A DNA stretch of 64,000 nt. Source: Yarrowia lipolytica. Its lineage: Eukaryota; Ascomycota; Dipodascomycetes; Dipodascales. Shown here piece after piece: positions 30,143 to 39,074 of this stretch. Within the stretch, counting starts at the first letter, position 1. Each line of letters opens with the position of its first letter. A model generated the notes under the pieces. It was not told the origin of the DNA. It did not search any database and saw only the letters and a list, made by a program, of their open reading frames with translations. A program made the translations under genes and the position numbers. Location of the stretch: positions 2,850,501-2,914,500 of the forward strand of contig NC_090772.1 of NCBI RefSeq assembly GCF_001761485.1. The letters are read 5' to 3'.

Positions 30143-30937
30143 ACCTGTTCCTACCGTCGATACTACTAACACCAATATTTAACGAAATTTAATGAATGTG
30201 ACGATGAATTGTGATTATGTCCACCAGTGGCTGTAACTGTATATACTGTACTAACACATATCACTTGTGCTTGTGCCCGTATTGTACCTACTGTATCTTC
30301 TGACTAGCCCACGTTTTCTTCTACAGATCACTGCGAGTCATTACTGTAGATACTGAGATACTATTTACAGTAGGGTCAAACGAGCCACTTCACTGCGTGG
30401 AAGGCGTTCTGACGAAAACTACTTGACTTATTTGTGAGTTACTAATGAAACAAGTCCCCAACTACTGAATAATCGACCAAACCGGGCCTCGAACTTGTGT
30501 TCAAAGCTTCAGCATGTACAGTACGTTATTTGGACATACTGCACCAACTAGATTTCCACTTTTTGCTTCTTTAACGCCAAATTCCAATTCCAGAACAAAC
30601 CGTAATGGTCGATATGGACCAGCGATTGTAGAATAAGAAAATGTAGATTCAGGAGAATCACAGATTAGGAGAGATTGCCAACCTCTTCGCATCCGTTTTG
30701 TCCCTGCGTTTGCTCTCAATTGTGCAGTAATTTGCCTGTGGAAGATTCCCGCTACCCCGCACAAATGCTGCGCTGACATGTGCATCCCCCTATTTTCGGC
30801 TTGCAGGCCTTTGCCCCATGTCTGCACTGTAGCTTATAACCCCTGATAATGAGGCCATGCCTGTATGCTTGTAGAGCTACTTGTAGGTTACGGGGGCGCG
30901 CGATTTGCAACCAAATCTTCCACTTCACCGACTCACC
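30143..30937. other. Intergenic region after surface-protein gene
   Basis: About 800 bp, rich in TACTGTA motifs at 30243-30375 and 30516. No gene is visible. Confidence 0.55.
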
Positions 30938-31165
30938 ATGTGCGAAACATGCCACCACACACAAGTGGACTCGAGGTTGTTGCCTCCACAGCGGTGTCTC
31001 CTATGCCAAAAGTTGATCGACGGCTGCCAGTACAGACGCCATCTGATTGTATGCAACCAGAAGCTGCGACAGATAGAAAACGAGGTGATCAAGAGCAGGC
31101 CACCAAGAGACGAAGGACTTCCACCTAGACAGATGATTGATGTGGAGTACGGGCAAGCCATTTAG
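30938..31165 (+). CDS. Small Cys/His-rich protein, possible zinc-binding
   Basis: A 75-residue open frame beginning ACC-ATG, with cysteines spaced like a small zinc-binding protein: C2-x2-C5-H6-H7, then C20-x2-C23, C30, H35 and C39 (QYRRHLIVC). After that comes a charged helix-like stretch (QKLRQIENEVIK). I do not recognise a family. The density of C and H in CxxC pairs is unlikely by chance in such a short frame, which is the only support. The frame could be part of a longer spliced gene. It lies between two well-supported genes with room for its own promoter. Confidence 0.42.
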   Translation: MCETCHHTQVDSRLLPPQRCLLCQKLIDGCQYRRHLIVCNQKLRQIENEVIKSRPPRDEGLPPRQMIDVEYGQAI

Positions 31166-31492
31166 AGCTGTTTGGGGGCATCCGAATCCTCAACCGGTTC
31201 GCAATGACCAACCCCGGCGCCGTGGCCGTGTGCAACGCGGAGATCCAGCCCTTGATCGCGAGGGTCTTAGACACAGCTTTTCATTTCGATGTAGAGACTG
31301 GGTCTCTAGTATTTCATAATCATATACATTTAATTAATTGGGTATTTATAAAGTCATGGGTGTATTTGAGAGATAGTCTAGTTGTATTGAATTGTACTTA
31401 CAGATACATTTTTTTTCTTCTGCATATTAGTTTAACTTGAGAAATATAACACAACAAATTTAATTAACGTGTAAGTATCTAGAACAAAATAA
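31166..31492. other. AT-rich spacer, 3' flank of the transporter gene
   Basis: About 330 bp, AT-rich from 31310 onward (TTAATTAATT, TTTAATTAA), suited to mRNA 3'-end formation for the minus-strand transporter. Nothing else is seen. Confidence 0.5.
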
Positions 31493-34141
31493 TTAAGGGT
31501 AATGGTCAGGGCCCGGTCCAAAGTAGCCCACGTCGGGAAGAGGGGGAGGCGGAACTCCATTGTAGTCCAAACCCTCGGCAATCACGTTGTTGCCCCACCA
31601 CGAAATGCTGTAGTCGTTGTACTGGACAGCAAAGAAAATGATGATACCACTGAGCGCGATACCAGTGTCCATGGCTGCCGAGAACACATAGGCATACTTT
31701 CTCCACCAAGCCAAGAACCGGTTCTTGATGTATCCGTTGAACAACAGCGCCACATACAAGCCTCCTGTGAAGTAGCTGAGGTTTGTGGGCGCCCAACCGG
31801 CAATGAAGGCATTGACAACGAGAATTGGGTTGACTGACAGCAACATTCGCTGGATCTTTTGGATCTTTCGAGTCTTGATGGGATACTTCTTCATGAGCAG
31901 GTTGGGGATGAGTATCTGTGCTGCCCAGAAGCACATGGCGAGTCCAGCTCCAAGCAGAAACATCCACTTGAGAGCAGGATATTGGTGGTCGAAGATTCGC
32001 TTGGGTCCAATGACACCCCAGATGACGGACGCGGAGAAGAAGGTGGTTTCTCCGGGACAAGTGAACTTTAGCTTGTTATGGGGGTCACAGATGTCCTTTA
32101 CATCGTGCATCTGGAACTGGAGGACTCCCAGACACACCAGACCGTTTACCAGAGTGGCCCACAGTTGGCAACTGAAAATGCTTCGGGGAGGCAAGTGGGC
32201 GTAGTGGGTCAGCTTCTGGTCACTGGCGTAGTTCTGAGCCTGGCCAGCAATCTGGACAGTCAGAGCTTTGGCGGTATTGAGGGCCTGGAACTTGCCAGGA
32301 AGAGCGTATCCTACAATGAGCTCAGCCAGCACGTTGAGGGTAAGAGACACACCGGTCAGAGATGCAAAGATGGTGAAGGGGAAGAGGAAGATGACAACAA
32401 GACCCAGACAGAGGACAATGACCCACACAGGAGTGTCTGTCGGCCAGTGCTCAACCAGAGCGATAGACAGACCGAACATGATGAGAAGAATACAATAGAA
32501 CCACCAGTCGGGAACTTCCTTGTGCTTTCGCTGGATTCGAGAGAAGGGATCCTCAAGTCCCTCAAAGTTGGATCGGTGAATATATCTCAGAGACTTCCAG
32601 GTGTCTTTCAGAGCCACACCCATCGTCTCGTAGTGGCACAGAATCGAGTAGACAAAAGACATGGGATACATGGCGAAGAAAGCGCCGTAGGTGACCAGGT
32701 TGGCGGCTGAGTAGTACGGAGGGGAGTATTTTCTGTATTTTTCGTCGTCAAACACAAAGTTGGTGAGAATCTTCTTGACGTCAAAAGGGTTACCTGTGTT
32801 GTCGTACAACTCGTTGGTGTTAATCGGGATCCATCGGGTGTAGTTGTTGTTGGTGTAGTAGATGGCCATGATGACCAGTCCAGAGACAAACACACCACCG
32901 ACAAAGTTGATGGAGGTGTAGAGGGGCATGAGAATGGGAGAGATTCCTCCGGTGATCATGTTCCAGTCGAACGTGGGGATGGGGTTGTATCCCATACCTC
33001 CAAAGGAACCAGTGACAATTGCAAGATCAGCGTTATTGGGGGCAATCCAGGTCATCCAGTTCCAAGTAGAAAAGGCCTGCCACAGGTAGTTGGGGACCCA
33101 GAAGTAAAGAAAAGAGCCTATGAACACAATGAAGAAGAAGGTGTATCGACTCAAAGTCCATCCATTGATGGACTCTCTTCGGTTCGGGGCGAGAAGAGCT
33201 TTGTTGACTGCCAGTGTAGGGAGAATAGTGGGCCACATGGACATGATGGGGTAAACGGCGACTCTTCGGAGCAGACCAGCTAATCCAAAGCCCATGAACT
33301 GAGTAACCAACATTAGCAGGAAAGAGTATCCGAAACCTCCAGCCCAGGATTGGTTGTAGAACATGGGCATGTATTGGACGAAAATGTTACTTGTGACGTA
33401 GGGGGTACCAGCAGCACAGTTGACCATGATGGTGCACAGCAGCTGTTCTTTCTGCGACCATCGTCCAGGGTTGAGGGTGTATCTGTTTCCTCGAAAAGTC
33501 AACCCCCAGTCTGGCAGACAGTATTGCAACAGTCTACCGGAGGGATAGAGCAGCAGCTGGACGACGGAGGCACTCAGAGAAATACCGGGAAGTCGAGGCT
33601 CGAAGAACTGGTTGACAAAGGCCGACACCGCGACCCAGATGGTACCTAGCAGGATAACTCGCCAGGTCATCACTGTGGTGTTATCTTCATCGATGGGGTC
33701 AGTTACGGCTCTTACCTCGGGATAAGGAGACCACCAATTGAAGAGAGTGGCCCAGTACTTGAGAAGCATGGCTCGTTCAACGGGATCATTGTATGGGGAT
33801 TCCAAGTCATCTTTCTCATCAGAATAGTTGGTGCCATTCAGAGCGTCCAATAGATCAGCCAGCTGATCCTTGTAGGCGTCCTTGAAGTTGGGGTCGACCC
33901 TATGACTGTGAAGAGCCTTTGTGCAAATCTCCACCGCTTCGCTCTCGGTCATCTCAGAAAACTTCTCAGCCATGAAGGCAACCTCAGGAGGATAGGTACC
34001 GTCGATATCGTTAGGTGGGATACCAAGTTGACGAGCAATCCAGTCCATAATGTGAGGTTGGACCTCGCAAACGTCGTGAACCTCGCCAACGGCGGTATCC
34101 TTCTCGTCAGTCACAACAGGTTTTTCTTTCTCAAAAGACAT
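31493..34141 (-). CDS. Oligopeptide transporter, OPT family
   Basis: An 882-residue polytopic protein of the fungal OPT (oligopeptide transporter, PT clade) family. It has a hydrophilic acidic N-terminus of about 150 residues (with ARQLGIPPNDIDGTYPPEVAF-like start) and then about 14-16 membrane helices. Family hallmarks include NPGRWSQKEQ, AAGTPYVTSN, MSMWPTILPTLAVNKALL and a YAHLPPRSIF motif that matches the KIPPR-like signature. Such transporters take up tetra- to hexapeptides (or glutathione in some) by proton symport at the plasma membrane; the exact substrate cannot be told. Y. lipolytica has many OPT paralogues. The ATG at 34141 is preceded by a TATATATAC box about 50 bp upstream. Confidence 0.93.
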   Translation of the reverse strand: MSFEKEKPVVTDEKDTAVGEVHDVCEVQPHIMDWIARQLGIPPNDIDGTYPPEVAFMAEKFSEMTESEAVEICTKALHSHRVDPNFKDAYKDQLADLLDALNGTNYSDEKDDLESPYNDPVERAMLLKYWATLFNWWSPYPEVRAVTDPIDEDNTTVMTWRVILLGTIWVAVSAFVNQFFEPRLPGISLSASVVQLLLYPSGRLLQYCLPDWGLTFRGNRYTLNPGRWSQKEQLLCTIMVNCAAGTPYVTSNIFVQYMPMFYNQSWAGGFGYSFLLMLVTQFMGFGLAGLLRRVAVYPIMSMWPTILPTLAVNKALLAPNRRESINGWTLSRYTFFFIVFIGSFLYFWVPNYLWQAFSTWNWMTWIAPNNADLAIVTGSFGGMGYNPIPTFDWNMITGGISPILMPLYTSINFVGGVFVSGLVIMAIYYTNNNYTRWIPINTNELYDNTGNPFDVKKILTNFVFDDEKYRKYSPPYYSAANLVTYGAFFAMYPMSFVYSILCHYETMGVALKDTWKSLRYIHRSNFEGLEDPFSRIQRKHKEVPDWWFYCILLIMFGLSIALVEHWPTDTPVWVIVLCLGLVVIFLFPFTIFASLTGVSLTLNVLAELIVGYALPGKFQALNTAKALTVQIAGQAQNYASDQKLTHYAHLPPRSIFSCQLWATLVNGLVCLGVLQFQMHDVKDICDPHNKLKFTCPGETTFFSASVIWGVIGPKRIFDHQYPALKWMFLLGAGLAMCFWAAQILIPNLLMKKYPIKTRKIQKIQRMLLSVNPILVVNAFIAGWAPTNLSYFTGGLYVALLFNGYIKNRFLAWWRKYAYVFSAAMDTGIALSGIIIFFAVQYNDYSISWWGNNVIAEGLDYNGVPPPPLPDVGYFGPGPDHYP

Positions 34142-35442
34142 GGTCGATAAAATGCTTGCACGTGTGGGACGACATTGTCAGCCCTTCAGTGTATATATAC
34201 GGACATTCCACCGTGTAACTTCACGCGCCCGTATCTCGCAAACACATCCTATAGTAATGCGCCAGCGGAAAGTCTATGATTGTTACGATTCAAGACCCCA
34301 ACTTTCCCAAAAACTTTCGGAGCCTTGTGAGATAAGCCACAGGTTATCAGGCCTTATCGTTGAGCTGGAGAGAGTCGATATTGGGGCCCCCCGGAGCCGG
34401 GGTAAGTCTGAGTCATTTTATGAGTAAATTGCCGTTTTTCAGACCATGTTTGTATCAAAAATTATCAATCTCATGCGTGCCAAGACTCCGAGGAGCGCCA
34501 AGCCATCGCCAAGCTGGTATCGAAACCTACAGTGTTGTAGAAGTTTGTTTCGGGTCAAAGACAAAGGTGTTATCAGCTGGAAAGTTCCACTAAAACTGAT
34601 GCCCCGAGCCGTTCACGATTAACATGGTCCGCGTGGAAATGTCCCGCAGAAGACGACTGTATTAATTGTCAAGTTGCGGAAGGACTCTGTCAGGTATCGA
34701 TAATCAGATGAAAAGCTGATGGCTGAATTATTAGTTGAATCGGTAGAGATCTGTAATGTAATCTCTCAATCACGGTATCGGAACTTCCCTTCCTATCAAT
34801 CAACTTACGCTTTGGTAACAATAAGAATATCTACAAGTAATGACATCACCTCTAATTGGCCCACTCGGTTATACTATACATGGCACACCAGCCCTTATAA
34901 TCATATGTGAAGACAGGCGACTTGAGGAAAAGCACCCTGAGATAACTCCAAGAACGAACTGTGTTCAACTACACAGCCCCATATTTCGTTAGTATCAGCA
35001 ACAGGACATAACTCCTTACCACAACGACAGCAGCTTGCCCAAAAACATCGATGGATTCTGCTTCTCACTTTTCATTAATCACTCCACAAAGATCAACCTT
35101 TGAGTTAGCCGTAGATTGACCACGCACGGCACGATCTTCACGGAGGACTACACGAAGCATTATAGCTTCAGAGCTTCAGAGAATCTATCTGATTGAGTCT
35201 CGATCCCGGCTGTTTCCCTCTTGCCTTCGGATCGGAGAGTCATCAATGCTGATGTAAGAGTTCCCAGTACTACGACTGGGTGTATACGGCAAGTCTGAGA
35301 GTTGATGTGTAGATTTGTCAGTGTTCTTTGTAGTCCCTTTGGAATAGGTCCACCGATGCCACTCTTGCACAGTCCTTGAAGTTCGGTTTGAGGCCTGTCT
35401 CTCAAAGCACCTGTGATCCCCTAACAAAAATATAACCAAAAA
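34142..35442. other. Intergenic region OPT / 5S-tRNA locus
   Basis: About 1.3 kb. The left end is the OPT promoter. The remainder shows no gene; the right end is the 3' flank of the minus-strand 5S rRNA gene with its terminator T-run. Confidence 0.55.
34191..34200 (-). promoter_or_regulatory. TATA box of the OPT gene
   Basis: GTATATATAC 50-59 bp upstream of the ATG on the minus strand. A CACGTG core lies between at 34159. Confidence 0.55.
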
Positions 35443-35561
35443 AATTACAGCACCCAGGATTCTCGTATGGTCTCCCACTACAATACTAACTAGACTCTCT
35501 GGTGCTTGACTATGGCTGATCGGACGGGAAGCCGTATTTTCACCAGGATATGGCCGTAACT
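35443..35561 (-). rRNA. 5S rRNA, second cistron of a tRNA-Glu/5S fusion
   Basis: About 119 nt on the minus strand, from GTTACGGCCATATCC to GGGTGCTGTAATT. The conserved core includes GGCTTCCCGTCCGATCA and GTAGTGGGAGACCATACG, close to yeast 5S rRNA. It starts only about 4 nt after the 3' end of the tRNA-Glu gene (35566) with no T-run between. A seven-T terminator follows (35444-35438). So both should be made as one Pol III transcript from the tRNA promoter and then cut by RNase Z/tRNA processing. Such tRNA-5S fusions are known from Y. lipolytica. The exact ends could be off by 1-2 nt. Confidence 0.93.
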
Positions 35562-35565
35562 AGGA

Positions 35566-35646
35566 CTCCGATACGGGGAATCGAACCCCGGTCTCCACGG
35601 TGCTCTGAATGAGAGCGTGATGTGATAGCCCCTACACTATATCGGA
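35566..35646 (-). tRNA. tRNA-Glu (CUC), intron-bearing, first cistron of 5S fusion
   Basis: Same mature sequence as the tRNA-Glu at 7221-7301: acceptor TCCGATA/TATCGGA, discriminator G, anticodon CUC. The 9-nt intron is different (TTCAGAGCA, 35609-35601) but again carries GAG, able to pair with the CUC anticodon. The 5S rRNA gene follows about 4 nt downstream. The intragenic A and B boxes of this tRNA probably drive both. Confidence 0.94.
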
Positions 35647-35993
35647 ATATAAAAAAACTGTAATTTTTTATCCTACTTAGTGACATTAGCTTATGTAACC
35701 AACCGACAGCGCCCCGCAGCGCACATCGCAAAGATCCAGAAGTGTATGATTTATTGAACGCCAATAACCCGGCTTACTAGGTATATTGCTGTAATGAATT
35801 ATTAGAAAGAAAAAAAAGTATTTCTTTAGAATATAACAAAAGAAAACTGAAAGAAGCCAAATAATAAATAAACAAGATGAAAGAAGAAAAAAAAAGCGAG
35901 AATTGTGAGCCCAAGTGAATCATCTCCACTGCTGTTTCCAAGATATATTTTTATTTGATTCAAAGTCAATCAATTAATGTACAAAATGCAATG
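35647..35993. other. Spacer between tRNA-Glu and ITT1-like gene
   Basis: About 350 bp, A-rich between 35800 and 35900. It holds the 5' flank of the tRNA-5S unit and the 3' flank of the ligase gene. Confidence 0.5.
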
Positions 35994-37316
35994 TTACTCG
36001 GGCTCGACGTATTCGTAAGCCTGCCAGTTTTCGTCATCCTCCTCAACAATGCCTACCATTGCCAGTTGAGCTCTTCTCTCCAACTCTTCCTCAGTGATAC
36101 CCTCGAAGAGTCTGCCGTAGCAGTCTCCTCCATCACCATCCTTGTCTCTCCAGTGGGCGTATGGGTCTTCCGAGCTCACTGAAGTGCCGCAAAGATAGCA
36201 GAACGCAGCCAAGCAATGTGCACACTTTATCTTGTTGCATCCATCGGCTTTTTCAATAGGCACATTGCATTGTGGACATGCAATTATGTTTGCCTCCTTC
36301 ATCGCATCCTTGAAAAGTTTCTCGTCCTCCTCCATATGTTCCAATCGTCTGACATGAGTCTCAATGTTTGCCTTTCCCCATGTGAACTCGATATCCTTCT
36401 TTTCGTCTTCGTCAGCTTCGTCGATGTAGTGCTTGATGAGCGAATCTGGGGGAACGTGAATCACACAGCCTCTGTAAGTGCCATGCCATGCCTTTCTGCA
36501 GTTGACGCAAAAGGCGTACTTGCACCGGGAGCACCGAGCCATGTACTCGCCTGGTTTTCGATACACGAGTGTATCACAGTTAGTTCGAGGACAGGTAACT
36601 GAGTTTGGGTCCTTTTCTAGTCTTCTTTTGTGCACCAGTTTCTGGTATCGTTCGTAGCTCTCCTTTCCCACAATGTCCGACAGCTGTTCCGGGCTCAGAG
36701 GATCCTTGCACTCCACCTCCACACAGTGTACCATCTCGATATATCCCTGGGTAATGCAAGTGGAATAGTAGTCGGCGAGGCACGCTGTGCATGAGACGTG
36801 GGCACACGCGAGTTGTGTGCAAACGGCTCCCTTGCGAGTCTCCTGGCAGATGCTACAGGTGAAAGTCATTGTGGCAAAATGTTCCTTGTCCGCGCAGACG
36901 TCATAGTTGAGAACGTTCGACTTCAAGTTGGCGGCAAACTTGAGCGGTTGCGCTTCTCCAAAGACGGTCTCCACCTGCTCCTTGATCAGATCAACGCAAG
37001 CAAACAGGGTGGACTCGTCCTTGACCTGTTCCCACTGGTGTATTAGGTCCGTTGTCAGCTTGGCGATCTGTCCGTCAGTCATCCACAGCGACTGGAGATC
37101 GAACTGGGGCGGTTTTGTTTCCGGGTAGCCCTCTGGTAGTGCAAAAAACAGGAGCACTGGCGGCAGGTTCCTGATCTCATGTTGCGTGTCTGCATCGCCA
37201 AAAACCACCTTCACAGGCTCTTCGAAAGACGCCGTGATCTCCAGAGACCCACTCAGAGTGTCAGTGTCATACTCCAGCTCGGGGTAGATGGCGGCGAGCG
37301 TCTCCAGCTCTTCCAT
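35994..37316 (-). CDS. ITT1: RBR-type E3 ubiquitin ligase, RNF14/Itt1-like
   Basis: A 440-residue protein. An N-terminal RWD domain (about 1-115: LETLAAIYPEL start, PEGYPETKPP) is followed by RING1 from C154 (CSICQ), an in-between-RING domain (CPRTNCDTLV...CSRCKYAFCVNC) and RING2 (CPQCNVPIEKADGCNKIKC...CYLC). The predicted catalytic Cys is C360 in DGCNK. The RWD-RBR order and the GCNKIKC form are those of human RNF14 and yeast Itt1, which act on translation termination and stalled ribosomes. The ATG at 37316 (MEELETL) is chosen because the RWD domain starts there; an in-frame 34-codon upstream extension looks like leader. Single exon. Confidence 0.93.
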   Translation of the reverse strand: MEELETLAAIYPELEYDTDTLSGSLEITASFEEPVKVVFGDADTQHEIRNLPPVLLFFALPEGYPETKPPQFDLQSLWMTDGQIAKLTTDLIHQWEQVKDESTLFACVDLIKEQVETVFGEAQPLKFAANLKSNVLNYDVCADKEHFATMTFTCSICQETRKGAVCTQLACAHVSCTACLADYYSTCITQGYIEMVHCVEVECKDPLSPEQLSDIVGKESYERYQKLVHKRRLEKDPNSVTCPRTNCDTLVYRKPGEYMARCSRCKYAFCVNCRKAWHGTYRGCVIHVPPDSLIKHYIDEADEDEKKDIEFTWGKANIETHVRRLEHMEEDEKLFKDAMKEANIIACPQCNVPIEKADGCNKIKCAHCLAAFCYLCGTSVSSEDPYAHWRDKDGDGGDCYGRLFEGITEEELERRAQLAMVGIVEEDDENWQAYEYVEPE

Positions 37317-37838
37317 GGTGGCGAATGGACGAAATGATAGAGGAGTTGGGAGTGCAGGAAAGACGTGGAATGAGAGTTTGAAATTTAGACAATCGCTCCA
37401 TATCATGCACCACTTCAATCAGCCGCATGAGAAGATGGAGAGCAAAAGTGCCACGAAACATGGATAGAATGAAGGGAAAAGGATGTACATCTTCTTGAAT
37501 TGGTCTGATTGCGTCCTTGTTTCCATCTTTTGATTCAGTAAAACAGCTGTATCTATTTCTCTTACTTCTTGAAGTCCTCATGTTTGTTGAAAGTCTAATT
37601 AGATTTGTTGGGTTTCCTCAATAAACTTGACCATGACCAACTAATTTGGTAACTGCCGTTATTGAGCACAACAATGACAATGGAAGTCGACGGGCATGCC
37701 GTTCATTACGACCAGCTACGTGTGCTGTACTTTGTTCCTGTACAGTATGTTTGTATGTAATGATTGTATTTTATAATGGTTTTGTTACAGACGGCCCAGG
37801 AGCTCTCGCAAGCTTTCGAGCACGCCAAATGCACATTT
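37317..37838. other. Spacer between ITT1-like and Lds-like genes
   Basis: About 520 bp containing the promoter of the ITT1-like gene and a GTACAGTATG motif near 37740. No gene. Confidence 0.5.
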
Positions 37839-39074
37839 CTATAGGCTGTTTTGTCGATGGTAAGCAGGGGGCCGAGGGGGGAGCTGAGGATGAGCCGGTT
37901 TTGAAGACGAAGATGGCTTGAAAGCTCCTGGCACTCCTGGCACTCCTGCGGGTTTTGATGAGGCGGCAGCGGCGGCAGCGGCATGGGCCTGCTTCGAAGG
38001 ACCGTCTCCCATCAGATCGCTATCGTTAAACGTCCATGCAACCTCCCGTTCACTCCAGGGCATGAACTGCGACGGGTGTGGTGGGGGATCGGAGATTTTT
38101 GTGATGAGGTAGGCGGCTGAAGCTTCAGCAACTCCGTAGGTGAGCAGTCCAACGTATGGAATTCGCAGCAGCAGGAAGAAGCCAGCTCCGAATCCGAAAA
38201 TGACTCCCTCACGAGCAGCAAGCCAGTGTTGTCGGTCGGTGGTGGTAAAGGGGATTCTCTTAAAGTAAGGGATAAGCAGTTCTCGCACCAACGATCGAGA
38301 GCCCCAGAAGGCCGACAGGAAGACAAGCAGCCACTTTTTGGGCACCATGAGACCCAGACCAAACACTGCTGCAGCTGCAGGAGTTCCAACCACCTGGTTG
38401 AAAGAGTAAAAGGAGGCAGAATTGATGGACAGAGAACCAAGCACAGGCACGTCCTTGATGAGGTACATGGCGAGAGTGAAGGCTGTTCTGGTAGCCATTC
38501 TGCTGAGGAAAGAAGAGAAGTCGTTTCCTGAGGACGACTTTCCGGACATGAACGACCACCATGGTCGGCCGCCCTTGCCTGTTCCATAGGCTCTAGCTTG
38601 TTCCTTGTATGTCACCAGAGGCATGTAGTACTGGGGAGGGTTCTTGAGTTCAGGGTGTTTCTTGGCGTAGGTCTGGTCTGCGTGTTGCAGAGATCGCAGG
38701 AAGATCTCGTCGATTTCGGGACGGAAGTATCGCATTCCTGCAATCACGAACGGTCCCAGGTTGAGCACGTGGTTTTGGATGAACCGCAGAGACCCCAGTG
38801 CGTCGTTGATGGTGAACCGGGCGTCTTGACCAGTAAATGCCAGTTTGGAAAGATGCAAGAACCACTTGAGCACGAGAATCGGCGACCATATCAACAGCTG
38901 GATTCCCAGCGAGTATCCCAGCATCTTCAGTGCCTTTCTGTAGTGTTCTGTTCGGAAGATATCGGGGTTCTGTAACGATCGGTACGCACCCACAAAAAAC
39001 AGCTGGAAACCTCGCACAATCGCCAATGGCGAGAAATTGGGCGGTGGACGGGACAGAAAAATTGGCGACGGCAT
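37839..39074 (-). CDS. EI24-like membrane protein, Lds1/Lds2/Rrt8 family candidate
   Basis: A 411-residue protein with several hydrophobic segments: near residues 50-75 (LGYSLGIQLLIWSPILVL), 105-115, 195-205, 222-262 and 290-318. It has a conserved-looking YFRPEIDEIFLRSLQHADQTYAKKHP region (about 115-140). Architecture and this motif recall fungal EI24-fold proteins of the Lds1/Lds2/Rrt8 group, which sit on lipid droplets and at the forming spore wall. The C-terminal 65 residues are disordered: poly-Ala, Ser/Pro repeats and a PPRPP motif. The assignment rests on recollection of family features and is not certain; an unrelated membrane protein is the alternative. ATG at 39074 begins the conserved part. 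Single exon. Confidence 0.6.
   Translation of the reverse strand: MPSPIFLSRPPPNFSPLAIVRGFQLFFVGAYRSLQNPDIFRTEHYRKALKMLGYSLGIQLLIWSPILVLKWFLHLSKLAFTGQDARFTINDALGSLRFIQNHVLNLGPFVIAGMRYFRPEIDEIFLRSLQHADQTYAKKHPELKNPPQYYMPLVTYKEQARAYGTGKGGRPWWSFMSGKSSSGNDFSSFLSRMATRTAFTLAMYLIKDVPVLGSLSINSASFYSFNQVVGTPAAAAVFGLGLMVPKKWLLVFLSAFWGSRSLVRELLIPYFKRIPFTTTDRQHWLAAREGVIFGFGAGFFLLLRIPYVGLLTYGVAEASAAYLITKISDPPPHPSQFMPWSEREVAWTFNDSDLMGDGPSKQAHAAAAAAASSKPAGVPGVPGAFKPSSSSKPAHPQLPPRPPAYHRQNSL

Noticed and set aside
36580-39000. Plus-strand frames opposite the ITT1-like and Lds-like genes
   Set aside because: They are antisense shadows of well-supported genes.
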